Shown here: piece after piece, positions 51,759 to 61,073 of the stretch
Layout of the letters: each line of letters opens with the position of its first letter
How positions within the stretch are numbered: position 1 is the first letter of the stretch
Made by a program: the position numbers and the translations under genes
Assembly: GCA_044337515.1 (NCBI GenBank)
Contig: JBIINK010000003.1
Span: 12,885 to 76,884, forward strand
Direction: 5' to 3'
DNA length: 64,000 bases
Source of the DNA: CAJBVG01 sp044337515
Lineage (GTDB): Bacteria > Bacteroidota > Bacteroidia > Sphingobacteriales > Sphingobacteriaceae
Notes under the pieces: model-generated
The model's database searches: none
What the model was told of the DNA's origin: nothing
What the model saw: only the letters and a program-made list of their open reading frames with translations

Positions 51759-54206
51759 TTAGAACTTAGCCACTAAACGCACATTTAATTGGCGTGAGGT
51801 AAGGTAGTTTGGAATAGCATATTGTTGATCGCGAACATCACGAATCCACAAGTAGGATATGGTATTAGAACGCTTGAAAAGATTGAACACTTCAGCGTAT
51901 AGCATGATACTTTTAAATGGACCAATTTTAGCTTCACCACCCGATTTTAATCCGACCCATTCTTTAGAGAATCCAATATCTGCTCTCCAATACGGAGGCA
52001 TACGAAGGGTATCTTTATATCGGGCAAAATCTGGCGGACCAAATGGTAAGCGAGATCCGAACACCACGTTAAGGTGAACTTTTACACTAGGGTCTTTAGT
52101 AAGTTTATCTTGAAAGAAAATTGAAAAATTAAAACGCTGATCGGTTGGACGAGGAATGTAACCTGGGTAAACCGTTGCAGAATCTACACCTGCAGCATTT
52201 TGAATTGCGTAAGAATCGTTTTTAATATTCTCTTCTGTTTTTAAGAACGATAAGCTGAACCACGATTCTAAATCTTTCACAAATTCACCATTCACTTTAA
52301 AATCGGCGCCCATCGAATACGCATCTGCTTTATCATTTGCATAATAACGAATGCGTACATTATCCACTTCATAAGGAATAATGTTTTTCATGTTTTTATA
52401 ATAGAGCTCAGAGATGAATCTGAATTTACGTTTACCAAACATTAAGAATTGATGATCGGCAGCGAGTACATAATGTATGGATTGTTGAGTCTTCGGATTA
52501 ACAGAAAGTGTACCATCATAATTCCTTAACTCCCTGTAAAATGGTGCTTGTTGGTAGTACCCCCAAGATGCTCTAAACACCCAGTCCTTCTCCCAGTTGG
52601 GTTTATAAGAGATGGTTGCTCTCGGACTAACATTTAGTTCTTTGGTATAATCCCAATACATTGCTCGAGCACCAATCACTAATTTCAAATCATTTGATTT
52701 CGTTAATGGAAGTGTATGTTGTAAAAAACCATTCACACGATTACTGCTTAAATTAATTTTAGCTTTCACTACATCTTGTAGAACAATGGTATTATCAATA
52801 TCGGGTGCAGCATAATCGGCAGAGTCAATCAACTTCCATTCGCTTAAACGATCTTCAATAACTTCATGTTGATATTTTACCCCCCAGTTCCACAAACGAT
52901 CATCGTGTTGATAGCTCCCTTTGTGTTCGAAGCTTTGCACACTTGCAAACAGAAAATTTCGTGCGTGATTTAAAAATCCTCCTACCCCTCGATTTGCTTT
53001 TACTTGTCCGAAGTTGCTTTTCCCAAAATTGCTTTCAATCTCATCAAACAAATATTGACCTTCAATATCAAAAGTTTCGCGCTCGTCGGTTTGAAAACGT
53101 GAAGCAATAAACTTCATGTTTAAATCATTATTCGGATGATAAGTCGCTGTAACAGCACCCATACCCGATTGGTATTGATCAACTTCTTGTCCTTGGAAAT
53201 AAACGGTTAATCGAAGCACTTCATTAAAGGTACCGTAAGTGGTTTCTCTAGATTGAGGAATAACGGTGTATTTGTTGCTATTTAAATTTCCTAAAAACGA
53301 TAATTCCCAATCGGTATTAATATCGTATGATATGTACGATTGTAAATCGTAAAAGGAAGGTTGATAATCGCCATCCACATCTAAGGTCCCTAATAAATAT
53401 TTTGTAGACTTCTGACGAAATCCAACGAGGTAGCTGAGACGTCTGTTTTTATTGGTTCCTTCGAAACTTACATTAGCACCGAGTAAACCTACAGAGGCTG
53501 TACCTGCGAAATCTTTTGGCTTCTTATACTTTATATCTAAAACTGATGAAAGCTTATCTCCATAACGAGATTCAAATCCACCAGCAGAGAATTTAACAGA
53601 GCTTACCATGTCGGCATTAATAAAGCTTAGGCCTTCTTGCTGACCAGAGCGAACTAAAAACGGACGATATATTTCTACATCATTTACATAAACAAGGTTC
53701 TCATCGAAATTACCACCACGCACATTGTATTGCGAGCTCATTTCGTTATTCGAATTTACACCAGGCAATGTTTTTAAAATGGCTTCAAAATTTCCGGAAG
53801 CCGAGGGTAAACTACTTAATATTTTAGGGTCGATTTTTGTAATGGTTGATGTTCGTTCTTCATCACTTTGAACAATAACTTCACGAATATCAAGCGCACG
53901 TTGAGCAAACTTTTTATCTATTCGAAAACGTTCATTTGGTTTTAGCTTGATGCTTACGAATTGCGATTGATATCCAATATACGCAAAGCTTATGTTGATG
54001 GAAGAATCGGCAGGAACACGTAATTCATAATAACCGAGTTCATCCGTTTTTGTAGCAATAACAGTTCCTTTTACACTTACGGTTACTAGAGAAAAACCTT
54101 TACCCTCTTCATCTTTAATTACACCAAAAACCACGGCACGTTGTTGAGCGTACAGCTGTTGTGTAGAAATAAGGAGAAGTAAAAGGAAAAGTTTTTTGAT
54201 GGACAT
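51759..54206 (-). CDS. TonB-dependent outer-membrane receptor with carboxypeptidase-regulatory-like domain
   Basis: This 815-residue receptor has a signal peptide (1-20), a CarboxypepD_reg-like domain (about 22-110, RAVVFGVIKDEEGKGFSLVTVSV), then a plug with LKTLPGVNSNNEMSSQYNVRGGNFDENLVYVNDVEIY and a 22-strand barrel ending LNVRLVAKF with terminal Phe. It would import a substrate using TonB energy. It is shorter than SusC proteins (about 1000) and has no SusD gene beside it, so a polysaccharide role is not indicated. The substrate is unknown. The next gene downstream encodes the secreted hydrolase. Confidence 0.93.
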   Translation of the reverse strand: MSIKKLFLLLLLISTQQLYAQQRAVVFGVIKDEEGKGFSLVTVSVKGTVIATKTDELGYYELRVPADSSINISFAYIGYQSQFVSIKLKPNERFRIDKKFAQRALDIREVIVQSDEERTSTITKIDPKILSSLPSASGNFEAILKTLPGVNSNNEMSSQYNVRGGNFDENLVYVNDVEIYRPFLVRSGQQEGLSFINADMVSSVKFSAGGFESRYGDKLSSVLDIKYKKPKDFAGTASVGLLGANVSFEGTNKNRRLSYLVGFRQKSTKYLLGTLDVDGDYQPSFYDLQSYISYDINTDWELSFLGNLNSNKYTVIPQSRETTYGTFNEVLRLTVYFQGQEVDQYQSGMGAVTATYHPNNDLNMKFIASRFQTDERETFDIEGQYLFDEIESNFGKSNFGQVKANRGVGGFLNHARNFLFASVQSFEHKGSYQHDDRLWNWGVKYQHEVIEDRLSEWKLIDSADYAAPDIDNTIVLQDVVKAKINLSSNRVNGFLQHTLPLTKSNDLKLVIGARAMYWDYTKELNVSPRATISYKPNWEKDWVFRASWGYYQQAPFYRELRNYDGTLSVNPKTQQSIHYVLAADHQFLMFGKRKFRFISELYYKNMKNIIPYEVDNVRIRYYANDKADAYSMGADFKVNGEFVKDLESWFSLSFLKTEENIKNDSYAIQNAAGVDSATVYPGYIPRPTDQRFNFSIFFQDKLTKDPSVKVHLNVVFGSRLPFGPPDFARYKDTLRMPPYWRADIGFSKEWVGLKSGGEAKIGPFKSIMLYAEVFNLFKRSNTISYLWIRDVRDQQYAIPNYLTSRQLNVRLVAKF

Positions 54207-54239
54207 GCTTAGTAAACGATAAACTACAAAGGATTGTAT

Positions 54240-54893
54240 TTATTGTATATTTTTTAATGTAGTAATCATACCAGCAGGGTCTTCAGCTGCAAATACAGCA
54301 TTACCGGCTACAAGCACATCAGCACCTGCTTGAACCAAGGCTGATAAATTATGTTGACCTACACCACCATCAATTTCAATTAGCAGTTCAGTATTTTGAG
54401 CAGTTGCCATAGCACGAAGCTTCTTAATTTTATCGTACGTATTCTCGATGAATTTTTGTCCACCGAAACCAGGATTAACACTCATTAAGCAAACTAAGTC
54501 AATATCCTTAAGTATATCTTCTAACAAAGAAACATTGGTATGAGGATTAAGAGCCACACCAGCTTTCATGCCTAATTGCTTTATCGCACTAACGGTACGG
54601 TGTAAGTGAGTACACGCTTCTAGGTGAACCGTTAATATATCGGCACCAGCATTTTTAAATTGCTCTAAATAACGATCAGGCTCAACAATCATTAAATGCA
54701 CATCTAGGGGTTTCGTAGCATGCTTCTTAATAGCACTCACTACTGGGAAACCAAAAGAGATATTGGGTACAAAAACACCATCCATAATATCCACGTGAAA
54801 CCAATCTGCATTACTTTGGTTAATCATTTCTACATCTCGTTGAATATTAGCAAAGTCGGCCGATAAAATTGAAGGGGCAATAAGGTGTTTCAT
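54240..54893 (-). CDS. rpe: Ribulose-phosphate 3-epimerase
   Basis: Rpe interconverts ribulose 5-phosphate and xylulose 5-phosphate in the pentose phosphate pathway. The 217-residue TIM barrel has IAPSILSADF at the start, the metal/catalytic residues in WFHVDIMDGVFVPNISFG, DVHLMIVEP, LMSVNPGFGGQKFI and EIDGGVG, and the phosphate site VAGNAVF. Length is normal. A well-formed Bacteroidota promoter lies directly upstream. The TonB receptor gene begins 33 bp downstream on the same strand. Confidence 0.97.
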   Translation of the reverse strand: MKHLIAPSILSADFANIQRDVEMINQSNADWFHVDIMDGVFVPNISFGFPVVSAIKKHATKPLDVHLMIVEPDRYLEQFKNAGADILTVHLEACTHLHRTVSAIKQLGMKAGVALNPHTNVSLLEDILKDIDLVCLMSVNPGFGGQKFIENTYDKIKKLRAMATAQNTELLIEIDGGVGQHNLSALVQAGADVLVAGNAVFAAEDPAGMITTLKNIQ

Positions 54894-54909
54894 AATTTCG
54901 TTATATGCC

Positions 54910-54939
54910 CAAAAGTACGCTTTATCCTTTATTTGGCAA
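54910..54939 (-). promoter_or_regulatory. Bacteroidota-type promoter of rpe
   Basis: On the minus strand TTG (54937-54939) is followed, after exactly 19 bp, by TACTTTTG (54910-54917), matching TTG-N19-TAnnTTTG. Transcription would begin about 10 nt before the rpe ATG at 54893. Confidence 0.65.
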
Positions 54940-55028
54940 TATTAAATACATAAAAATGCCCGTTTAGTATATAAAACTCTAATTTTTGGAACTGTTTATG
55001 TATTATTGAATTAAGAAATCAGAACAAT

Positions 55029-55583
55029 ATGAAAAAAATCATTTTAAGCCTTGTAATCCTTTTTGCAGGCATAAGCGCTTCTCAAGCTCAAGAAATCCAA
55101 ACATCAAAAGCCATTAATGTACACTTCTTCTCTTCAGCATCATTAGAAGACATTGAAGCAACTACACAAAACGGAACTTCAGTTATTACCACTTCAAAAA
55201 ACGAATTCTTTTTCTTAGTGCCTATAAAGTCTTTCACTTTTAAAAGTTCATTAATGCAAGAGCATTTCAATGAGAATTATATGGAGAGTGATAAGTATGC
55301 GGATGCTCGTTTCTCGGGTAAAGTAAACGAAGATATTGATTGGAAGAAAGACGGAGTAAATAACGTAACTGTTACTGGTAAATTAACCATTCACGGCGTA
55401 GATAAAGACAGAACTATACCTGGTGTAATTACCATAAAAAATGGTGTAGTAAGTATATCTTCTAAATTCGATGTTACTTGTAAAGAGCATGGAATTAAAA
55501 TCCCAACCATGTTAGCCGAAAAAGTTGCAGAGGTGGTAAGCATCAATGTAAGCGGTGCTTATGCTCCTTATGTTAAAAAATAA
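55029..55583 (+). CDS. YceI family periplasmic protein
   Basis: This 184-residue protein has a signal peptide (ending SQAQ, about residue 21) and a YceI-like lipocalin barrel. Key segments are FLVPIKSFTFKSSLMQEHFNENYMESDKYADARFSG, then VTGKLTIHGVDKDRTIPGVITI and the closing SKFDVTCKEHGIKIP. The family binds isoprenoid-type lipids. It is followed by an alpha/beta-hydrolase gene 3 bp on, with which it should be co-transcribed. A divergent promoter for rpe is in the same intergenic region. Confidence 0.9.
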   Translation: MKKIILSLVILFAGISASQAQEIQTSKAINVHFFSSASLEDIEATTQNGTSVITTSKNEFFFLVPIKSFTFKSSLMQEHFNENYMESDKYADARFSGKVNEDIDWKKDGVNNVTVTGKLTIHGVDKDRTIPGVITIKNGVVSISSKFDVTCKEHGIKIPTMLAEKVAEVVSINVSGAYAPYVKK

Positions 55584-55586
55584 TTA

Positions 55587-56546
55587 ATGAAAAAAATATT
55601 CATTTCAGGGATGTTGTTGTTAATCGCAGCAACATCTTTTGCTAAATCTGATACCACTTCGTATGTAGATGATCCCATGGTTTTCAAAATTGATGGAAGT
55701 GATATTTTTGCACGTTATATCAAAGCAGAGCCTTGTCACCAAGAAGAGAATTCAACATTAGCAATAATAATTGCAGGCTCTGGACCAACAGATGCTAACG
55801 GAAACAATCCATTCTTAAAAAGTTATACGTATAAATACCTTGCAGAAGAGCTAGGTCGACATGGCATTAGTTCTGTTCGCTACGATAAACGAGGCATTGG
55901 TAATAGCCAAAAAGCAGGACCAAAAGAAAGTGAGTTGCGATTCGACACTTATGTGAACGATGCGAATGCAATTGTGAATGGAATGCATGCGAGTAATTAC
56001 AAACGCATTATTATTATCGGTCATAGTGAAGGTTCTTTGATTGGAATGATGGTTGCAGCGATGAATCCACACGTTACAAAATTCATCTCTATTGCAGGTC
56101 CAGGACGATCAGCAGATTTAGTTTTGAAAGAACAATTTAAAGATCAACCCGAAGAAGTGAATACGATGGCAGTACCAATGATTGATTCACTGAAAGCAGG
56201 ATTAACGGTTACGAATGTCCCACCCTTTTTGAAATCAGTATTTCGCAAATCAGTTCAAGGGTATATGATGTCGTGGTTTAAGTACGACCCACAAGTAGAA
56301 ATTAAAAAAGTTAAAGTTCCCATTTTAATCATCCAAGGCACCAAAGATTTGCAAGTACAAGTATTGGATGCACAGCAATTATATTTAGCCAATACAACGG
56401 CTACCTTAAAGGTAATCGAGAACATGAATCATGTGATGAGGATTATTGAATCCGAGGAAAAGTCAGAGAATTTCAAAGCGTATAATAATCCGAGGTTGCC
56501 ACTTTCAAATGAACTCTTGAAAATGGTGGTGGAGTTCAGTAAATAA
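55587..56546 (+). CDS. Exported alpha/beta-hydrolase
   Basis: This 319-residue hydrolase has an N-terminal signal (FISGMLLLIAATSFA). The alpha/beta-hydrolase fold is clear: LAIIIAGSGPTDANGNNP (oxyanion region), SVRYDKRGIGNS, the elbow GHSEGSLIG (nucleophile Ser), a late Asp in LIIQGTKDLQVQVLDA, and the His in NMNHVMR. It resembles peptidase/esterase-like hydrolases of the periplasm (S9/DLH-type). Specificity is unknown. It is probably translated from the same mRNA as the YceI protein. Confidence 0.87.
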   Translation: MKKIFISGMLLLIAATSFAKSDTTSYVDDPMVFKIDGSDIFARYIKAEPCHQEENSTLAIIIAGSGPTDANGNNPFLKSYTYKYLAEELGRHGISSVRYDKRGIGNSQKAGPKESELRFDTYVNDANAIVNGMHASNYKRIIIIGHSEGSLIGMMVAAMNPHVTKFISIAGPGRSADLVLKEQFKDQPEEVNTMAVPMIDSLKAGLTVTNVPPFLKSVFRKSVQGYMMSWFKYDPQVEIKKVKVPILIIQGTKDLQVQVLDAQQLYLANTTATLKVIENMNHVMRIIESEEKSENFKAYNNPRLPLSNELLKMVVEFSK

Positions 56547-56566
56547 ATTTTGAATTCTTTTACAAT

Positions 56567-56663
56567 TCCTTTGTGTTACTCTGTGTGCACTTTGTGTACT
56601 TTGTGACCCTTATATTTTTTTAGCTCACAAAGGAGCACAATGTTTCCACAAAGGATCACAATG
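56567..56663. repeat. CTTTGTG/CACAAAG word array
   Basis: Behind the hydrolase gene, CTTTGTG-type words (CCTTTGTG, ACTTTGTG, CTTTGTGA at 56568-56606) are followed by CACAAAGG-type words (56625-56655), the inverse of the first set. The two halves could pair. It is another short-word array of the same kind seen elsewhere in the window. Confidence 0.8.
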
Positions 56664-56682
56664 TTTTCTTTAAGACTTAGAA

Positions 56683-56716
56683 CAAAAAAAAAGCCAGACT
56701 TTCGTCTAGCTTTTTC
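56683..56716. terminator. Terminator between the hydrolase and pnp genes
   Basis: AAAAAGCCAGAC and GTCTAGCTTTTT flank the loop TTTC (one mismatch), with an A-run before and a T-run after. It suits both converging genes. Confidence 0.8.
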
Positions 56717-56737
56717 TCAATTTTATTATCTGAATAC

Positions 56738-58897
56738 TTACAACTCAGCAGAAGGTGCGTCGTTGGTTTTTTCAGGTCTAGGGATTAACACTTTTCTAGA
56801 AAGTTTTAATTTACCTGTTTTCTTATCTACGTCGATTAATTTTACTTTCACTACTTCACCAACTTCTAAAACGCCATCCATTGTTTCGTAGCGTTTCCAG
56901 TCGATTTCAGAGATGTGTAATAAACCATCTTTACCTGGAAGAATTTCAACGAAAGCACCGAAAGGCATAATAGATTTTACTTTTCCTTCGTATACTTCAC
57001 CAACCTCTGGTACAGTAGTCATTCCTTTAATTTTAGCAGTTACTTTATCGATAGCTTCTTTGTTATCTGCATAAATTTGAACGATACCTTGGTTATCCTT
57101 TTCTTCGATACTGATGGTTGCACCACTTTCGCGTTGCATTTCTTGAATGATTTTTCCACCAGGTCCGATAATCGCACCAATGAATTCTTTCGCAACACGA
57201 ATCTCAACAATACGTGGAGCGTGTGGTTTGTAATCCTCACGAGGAGTTTCTAAAGTCGACATCATTTCGTTTAAGATATGAGCACGACCTTCTTTAGCTT
57301 GTAATAACGCTTCTGCTAAAGTATCGTAAGAAAGACCATCAATTTTTAAGTCCATTTGGCAAGCCGTAATACCTTTAGTAGTACCCGTTACTTTAAAGTC
57401 CATATCACCTAAATGATCTTCATCACCTAAGATATCAGACAATACAGCATATTTACCAGTTTTAGGATCCGTGATTAAACCCATAGCGATACCAGATACT
57501 GGCGCTTTGATTTTCACACCGGCATCCATCAAGGCTAATGTACCCGCACAAACGGTAGCCATAGATGAAGAACCATTTGATTCAAGGATATCAGAAACGA
57601 TACGGATTACGTAAGGATTCTCATCATCACCAGGAAGCACTTGTTTCAATGAACGCATTGCTAAGTTACCATGGCCAATTTCTCTACGACCAGCACCTCT
57701 ATTTGGGCGAACTTCACCAGTTGAGAAACCAGGGAAATTGTAGTGTAATAAGAATTTGTTGTAACCAAAGAACATCGCACCATCAATCATTTGCTCGTCA
57801 GTTTTAGCACCTAAGGTAACTGTTGTTAACGATTGTGTTTCACCACGAGTAAAGATTGCTGAACCGTGAGCTGAAGGTAGGTAACCTACTTCAGACCAAA
57901 TCGGACGAATATTTTTTGTACCACGACCATCCAAACGAACACCTTCATTTAACACAAGGTTACGAATAGCTTCTTTTTCGATATCATGATAGTATTTTTT
58001 CATTAACCAAGCAAATGCAGATTCCGACATTTCTTCAGAAACTGTAGCTTCAAAATCATCACGAATTGCACGGAAAGCTAAAGAACGCTCGTCTTTACCC
58101 AAGGCTGATTTCGCAACTGCATAAACACGGTCGTAAGCAAAAGCACGAATTTTATCCATTAACTCAGGACGAGCTTCTGGTTCGTGTTTGTAAGTACGTT
58201 TTTCTTTGTAACCAACTTTAGCTATGAAGTCTACTTGTGCTTGAACTTGTAATTTAATTGCTTCATGAGCAACGCGAATAGCTTCTGCCATCTCTGCTTC
58301 TGAAACTTCTTTCATTTCACCTTCTACCATGCAAATATCTTTTGCATTACCAGCAACGATCATGTCCATATCGGCACGAGCGATGTCTGAGAAAGTAGGG
58401 TTAATTTGAAACTGACCATCGATACGAGCAACACGTACTTCAGAAATAGGACCATTAAATGGAATATTTGAGATACTGATTGCTGCTGATGCTGCGAATG
58501 CTGCTAATGCATCTGGCATGATGTTTTTATCTGCCGAGATTAACGAGATCATTACTTGAACGTCAGAATGATAATCTTCTGGGAACATCGGGCGTAACGC
58601 ACGATCCACCAAACGACAAATCAATACTTCGTAGTCAGATAATCTTGACTCACGTTTTAAGAAACCGCCTGGTATACGACCAGTTGATGCATATTTCTCT
58701 TGATAATCAACGGATAGAGGTAAGAAGTCCGTTCCTTCTTTTGCATCTTTTGATGAGACAACGGTTGCTAACAACATCGTATCCCCCATTTTTACCACAA
58801 CAGATCCATCAGCTTGTTTAGCTATTTTCCCTGTTTCGATGGAAATCTTTTTTCCATCACCCATTTCAAACTCATGGGTAATTCCAATTTTCGACAT
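56738..58897 (-). CDS. pnp: Polynucleotide phosphorylase
   Basis: PNPase degrades RNA 3'-to-5' with phosphate and can add tails. The 719-residue protein has two RNase PH domains (about 5-230 and 320-540, with FFGYNKFLLHYNFPGFSTGEV and EILESNGSSSMATVC-type segments). A KH domain (about 568-625, FIGAIIGPGGKIIQEMQRE) and an S1 domain (about 631-700, GEVYEGKVKSIMPFGAFVEILPGKDGLLHISEI) follow. All are intact and the length is normal. It follows rpsO, the widespread gene order. A terminator and candidate -7 box lie between the two. Confidence 0.97.
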   Translation of the reverse strand: MSKIGITHEFEMGDGKKISIETGKIAKQADGSVVVKMGDTMLLATVVSSKDAKEGTDFLPLSVDYQEKYASTGRIPGGFLKRESRLSDYEVLICRLVDRALRPMFPEDYHSDVQVMISLISADKNIMPDALAAFAASAAISISNIPFNGPISEVRVARIDGQFQINPTFSDIARADMDMIVAGNAKDICMVEGEMKEVSEAEMAEAIRVAHEAIKLQVQAQVDFIAKVGYKEKRTYKHEPEARPELMDKIRAFAYDRVYAVAKSALGKDERSLAFRAIRDDFEATVSEEMSESAFAWLMKKYYHDIEKEAIRNLVLNEGVRLDGRGTKNIRPIWSEVGYLPSAHGSAIFTRGETQSLTTVTLGAKTDEQMIDGAMFFGYNKFLLHYNFPGFSTGEVRPNRGAGRREIGHGNLAMRSLKQVLPGDDENPYVIRIVSDILESNGSSSMATVCAGTLALMDAGVKIKAPVSGIAMGLITDPKTGKYAVLSDILGDEDHLGDMDFKVTGTTKGITACQMDLKIDGLSYDTLAEALLQAKEGRAHILNEMMSTLETPREDYKPHAPRIVEIRVAKEFIGAIIGPGGKIIQEMQRESGATISIEEKDNQGIVQIYADNKEAIDKVTAKIKGMTTVPEVGEVYEGKVKSIMPFGAFVEILPGKDGLLHISEIDWKRYETMDGVLEVGEVVKVKLIDVDKKTGKLKLSRKVLIPRPEKTNDAPSAEL

Positions 58898-58921
58898 ATT
58901 ATTTTTCTGTTATAATCGGGG

Positions 58922-58929
58922 CAAAGGTA
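58922..58929 (-). promoter_or_regulatory. Candidate -7 box for pnp
   Basis: On the minus strand TACCTTTG fits TAnnTTTG and would start transcription about 18 nt before the pnp ATG. A -33 TTG at 19 bp is not seen. Confidence 0.4.
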
Positions 58930-58967
58930 CTGATTTATCTTTAATTACGTATCGAATGCGATAAAAC

Positions 58968-59004
58968 AAAAAAGCCGTTCCGAAATAAATCGGAAACGGC
59001 TCTT
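58968..59004 (-). terminator. rpsO terminator
   Basis: On the minus strand GAGCCGTTTCCGA and TCGGAACGGC form a GC-rich stem followed by TTTTTTGTTTT. It separates rpsO from pnp. Confidence 0.88.
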
Positions 59005-59026
59005 AAAACATAAAACATGAAAAATC

Positions 59027-59296
59027 TTATTTACGAAGTTCTAACTTCTTAATAATCGCACGGTAACGCTCAATGTCTTTATTCATTAAGTAGTTTAACT
59101 GCGCACGACGCTTTCCAACTAATTTTGTTAGAGACAATTGTGTAGAAAAATCTTTTCTATTTTTCTTTAAATGCTCTGTCAAGTGAGATATTCTATAAGA
59201 GAATAACGCGATTTGACCTTCTGCGTTACCTGTATCGGCATCGCTTTTTCCGTGAGATTTGAAAATCTCTTTTTTCTTTTCTGAACTTAAATACAT
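59027..59296 (-). CDS. rpsO: 30S ribosomal protein S15
   Basis: S15 binds the central domain of 16S rRNA early in 30S assembly. The 89-residue length is exact for the family. Motifs include GNAEGQIALFSYRISHLTEHLKKNRKDFSTQLSLTKLVGKRRAQLNYL and the final RYRAIIKKLELRK. It sits upstream of pnp as in most bacteria. A TATTTTTG box at 59349-59356 on the minus strand may be its promoter, leaving a leader of about 45 nt that could hold autoregulatory structure. Confidence 0.97.
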   Translation of the reverse strand: MYLSSEKKKEIFKSHGKSDADTGNAEGQIALFSYRISHLTEHLKKNRKDFSTQLSLTKLVGKRRAQLNYLMNKDIERYRAIIKKLELRK

Positions 59297-59348
59297 TCTT
59301 GAATGATACTAAAGTGTTAAATAATCGATTAATTAAAATATTGGACAA

Positions 59349-59356
59349 CAAAAATA
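59349..59356 (-). promoter_or_regulatory. Candidate -7 box for rpsO
   Basis: On the minus strand TATTTTTG matches TAnnTTTG. No -33 TTG is visible at the usual spacing, so this is tentative. Confidence 0.35.
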
Positions 59357-59444
59357 CGGCAAGAATCTGAATTTTGGAAGGAAAGAAGCAGAATTATTTT
59401 CAAACCTCGTTTGGAAGCGGTTTGGGGGGATTTTAGACTGAAAA

Positions 59445-59577
59445 GTTGTGAATTATGAGTTGTGAGTTGTGAATTAATATTTTTAATTAAAAACTTGAAC
59501 CCATCCAAAAATAGTATAAAAACCTTTCCTTTGTGCTAAATTTACAACTCAAAATTCATAACTCACAACTCACAATT
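59445..59577. repeat. TGAGTTG / CAACTCA paired arrays before the thioesterase gene
   Basis: GTTGTGAATTATGAGTTGTG-type units (59445-59476) and their reverse complement ACAACTCAAAATTCATAACT-type units (59543-59577) lie about 70 bp apart. Bases 59456-59475 pair with 59553-59572 at 19 of 20 positions. The second arm ends directly at the thioesterase ATG (59578), so the ribosome-binding region lies in a potential hairpin. Confidence 0.88.
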
Positions 59578-59988
59578 ATGCTTTTTTCTCGTTTCGACAC
59601 TGAAATGCAAGTCCGCCCAGACGATATCGATATGAACCAACACGTTCATAACTCGAAGTACTTCGATTATGTTTTGGCTGCTCGTTACGACCAAATGGAG
59701 CTTTTTTACAAGTTCCCGATGGAAAAGTTCCTAGAAAACAAGTTCGCTTGGGTGATTAATAAGGCTATTGTGGAGTATAAACGCTCTTTAGGTTTAGGTG
59801 ATCGCTTTATTGTGAATACCGGGATTAAAGAAATGCTCCCTAAAGGCTGTATAGTTGATTTCCACATCACCAGTAAACGAACAGGTAAATTATGCTGTGA
59901 TGGGGAATTCCATTACACCATGATCAATGTTGAAACCGGTAGAGGTGAACTAATCCCCGATTGGATTAGAGAACACTATTCTATTTAA
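59578..59988 (+). CDS. Hot-dog fold acyl-CoA thioesterase (4HBT/YbgC-like)
   Basis: The ATG at 59578 gives 136 residues; the longer GTG-started frame (59533) is encoded by a repeat array and is rejected. The protein has the 4HBT pattern: DTEMQVRPDDIDMNQHVHNSKYFDYVLAARYDQM (catalytic Asp/His-Asn region), then VEYKRSLGLGDRFIVNTGI and the later strand GEFHYTMINVETGRGELIP. It should hydrolyse an acyl-CoA or acyl-ACP in the cytoplasm. It converges on ddl, overlapping it by 8 bp. Confidence 0.88.
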   Translation: MLFSRFDTEMQVRPDDIDMNQHVHNSKYFDYVLAARYDQMELFYKFPMEKFLENKFAWVINKAIVEYKRSLGLGDRFIVNTGIKEMLPKGCIVDFHITSKRTGKLCCDGEFHYTMINVETGRGELIPDWIREHYSI

Positions 59989-60967
59989 GCACTTCTTCCA
60001 GTAAAGCTCCGTAAAAATCGGTCATGCTCATGCCTGCAGCCCTTACTTGTTGAGGGATAATGCTGTTTTGAGATTGACCAGGTACGGTATTGACTTCTAA
60101 TACGTACATTTTATTGGTTTCGTGCTCTAAGATATAGTCGATGCGAACAACGCCTTTGCAATTTAAGCGCTGATAGATTTTCACCATAGCTCCTTCTACC
60201 CTAGCTTTCTCCTCATCAGTCATACGGCCGGGTGTAATCTCCTCCGAAACTCCTGTGGTGTACTTGGCTTCATAATCGAAGAACTCTTTTGTAGAGACGA
60301 TTTCTGTACAAGGTAGCACATGAACCTTTCCATCTACACGATACAATCCAATGGTAAACTCTCTACCTCCAATAAACTCTTCTACGATTACTTGTGAATC
60401 TTCATCAAAAGCTACTTTCAAAGCATCTGCTAATGCTGAAGCTTCTTTTACTTTACTCATGCCGATACTGCTACCACCACTATTAGGTTTGACAAACACA
60501 GGAAGAGTTAAATGATCTAAAACATCATTCACCGTATATCCTTGTGAATCGAATAGTTGAACTGAGCCCGCAATACATACATCAGGAATTCCATTAATGA
60601 TACTTTTGGTATAGGCTTTATTCATGGTAATGGCCGATGTTGCTGCATCACAAGTCGTGTAAGGCATTCCAATCATATCAAAATATCCTTGCAATTTCCC
60701 ATCCTCACCAGGAGTTCCGTGAATAATAATAAAGGCAGCATCAAAAGTTACTTTACCACTCTTCATCGGTATAGAAAAATCATTACGATCAATGAAGTGT
60801 AACTGCTTATTATCATCTAAACAACGCCACGACTCTTTATCAATCGTTATGCGGTAAATGTTGTACTTGTTTTTATCTAGACTTTTATAAACAGTTTCTG
60901 CGCTATTCATCGATATTACCGACTCTCCAGTATAACCACCAGCAACCAATGCTATTTTCTTTTTCAT
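59981..60967 (-). CDS. ddl: D-alanine--D-alanine ligase
   Basis: Ddl makes the D-Ala-D-Ala dipeptide for peptidoglycan. The 328-residue ATP-grasp enzyme has KIALVAGGYTGESVISMNSA at the start (N-terminal loop) and IIHGTPGEDGKLQGYFDMIGMPYTTCDA in the first lobe. VFVKPNSGGSSIGMSKV (ATP loop), EEFIGGREFTIG and VVRIDYI, then EVNTVPGQSQNSIIPQ with metal-binding Glu and Asn follow. The Tyr/Phe that decides D-Ala versus D-Lac use was not examined. A 7-bp palindrome lies directly before the start. Confidence 0.96.
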   Translation of the reverse strand: MKKKIALVAGGYTGESVISMNSAETVYKSLDKNKYNIYRITIDKESWRCLDDNKQLHFIDRNDFSIPMKSGKVTFDAAFIIIHGTPGEDGKLQGYFDMIGMPYTTCDAATSAITMNKAYTKSIINGIPDVCIAGSVQLFDSQGYTVNDVLDHLTLPVFVKPNSGGSSIGMSKVKEASALADALKVAFDEDSQVIVEEFIGGREFTIGLYRVDGKVHVLPCTEIVSTKEFFDYEAKYTTGVSEEITPGRMTDEEKARVEGAMVKIYQRLNCKGVVRIDYILEHETNKMYVLEVNTVPGQSQNSIIPQQVRAAGMSMTDFYGALLEEVLK

Positions 60968-60979
60968 ATCGTTTTAGAT

Positions 60980-60995
60980 GTATCCATTTGGATAC
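60980..60995. promoter_or_regulatory. Palindrome upstream of ddl
   Basis: GTATCCA and TGGATAC form a perfect 7-bp inverted repeat with a 2-bp spacer, 13 bp before the ddl ATG at 60967. It may be an operator for a dimeric repressor. Confidence 0.45.
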
Positions 60996-61073
60996 CTAAA
61001 AAAACGAAAAAAATGCGATTCAATCAATATTTCTTTTATAATGCCTTGAAATCGCTTATGTTTGAAAAGATTT

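Noticed and set aside
51759..54206. SusC-type glycan transporter
   Set aside because: At 815 residues it is too short, and no SusD gene lies beside it; plain TonB receptor is safer.
59533..59577. Upstream GTG start of the thioesterase gene
   Set aside because: The added 15 residues are encoded by a repeat array and precede the conserved hot-dog N-terminus; the ATG at 59578 fits.
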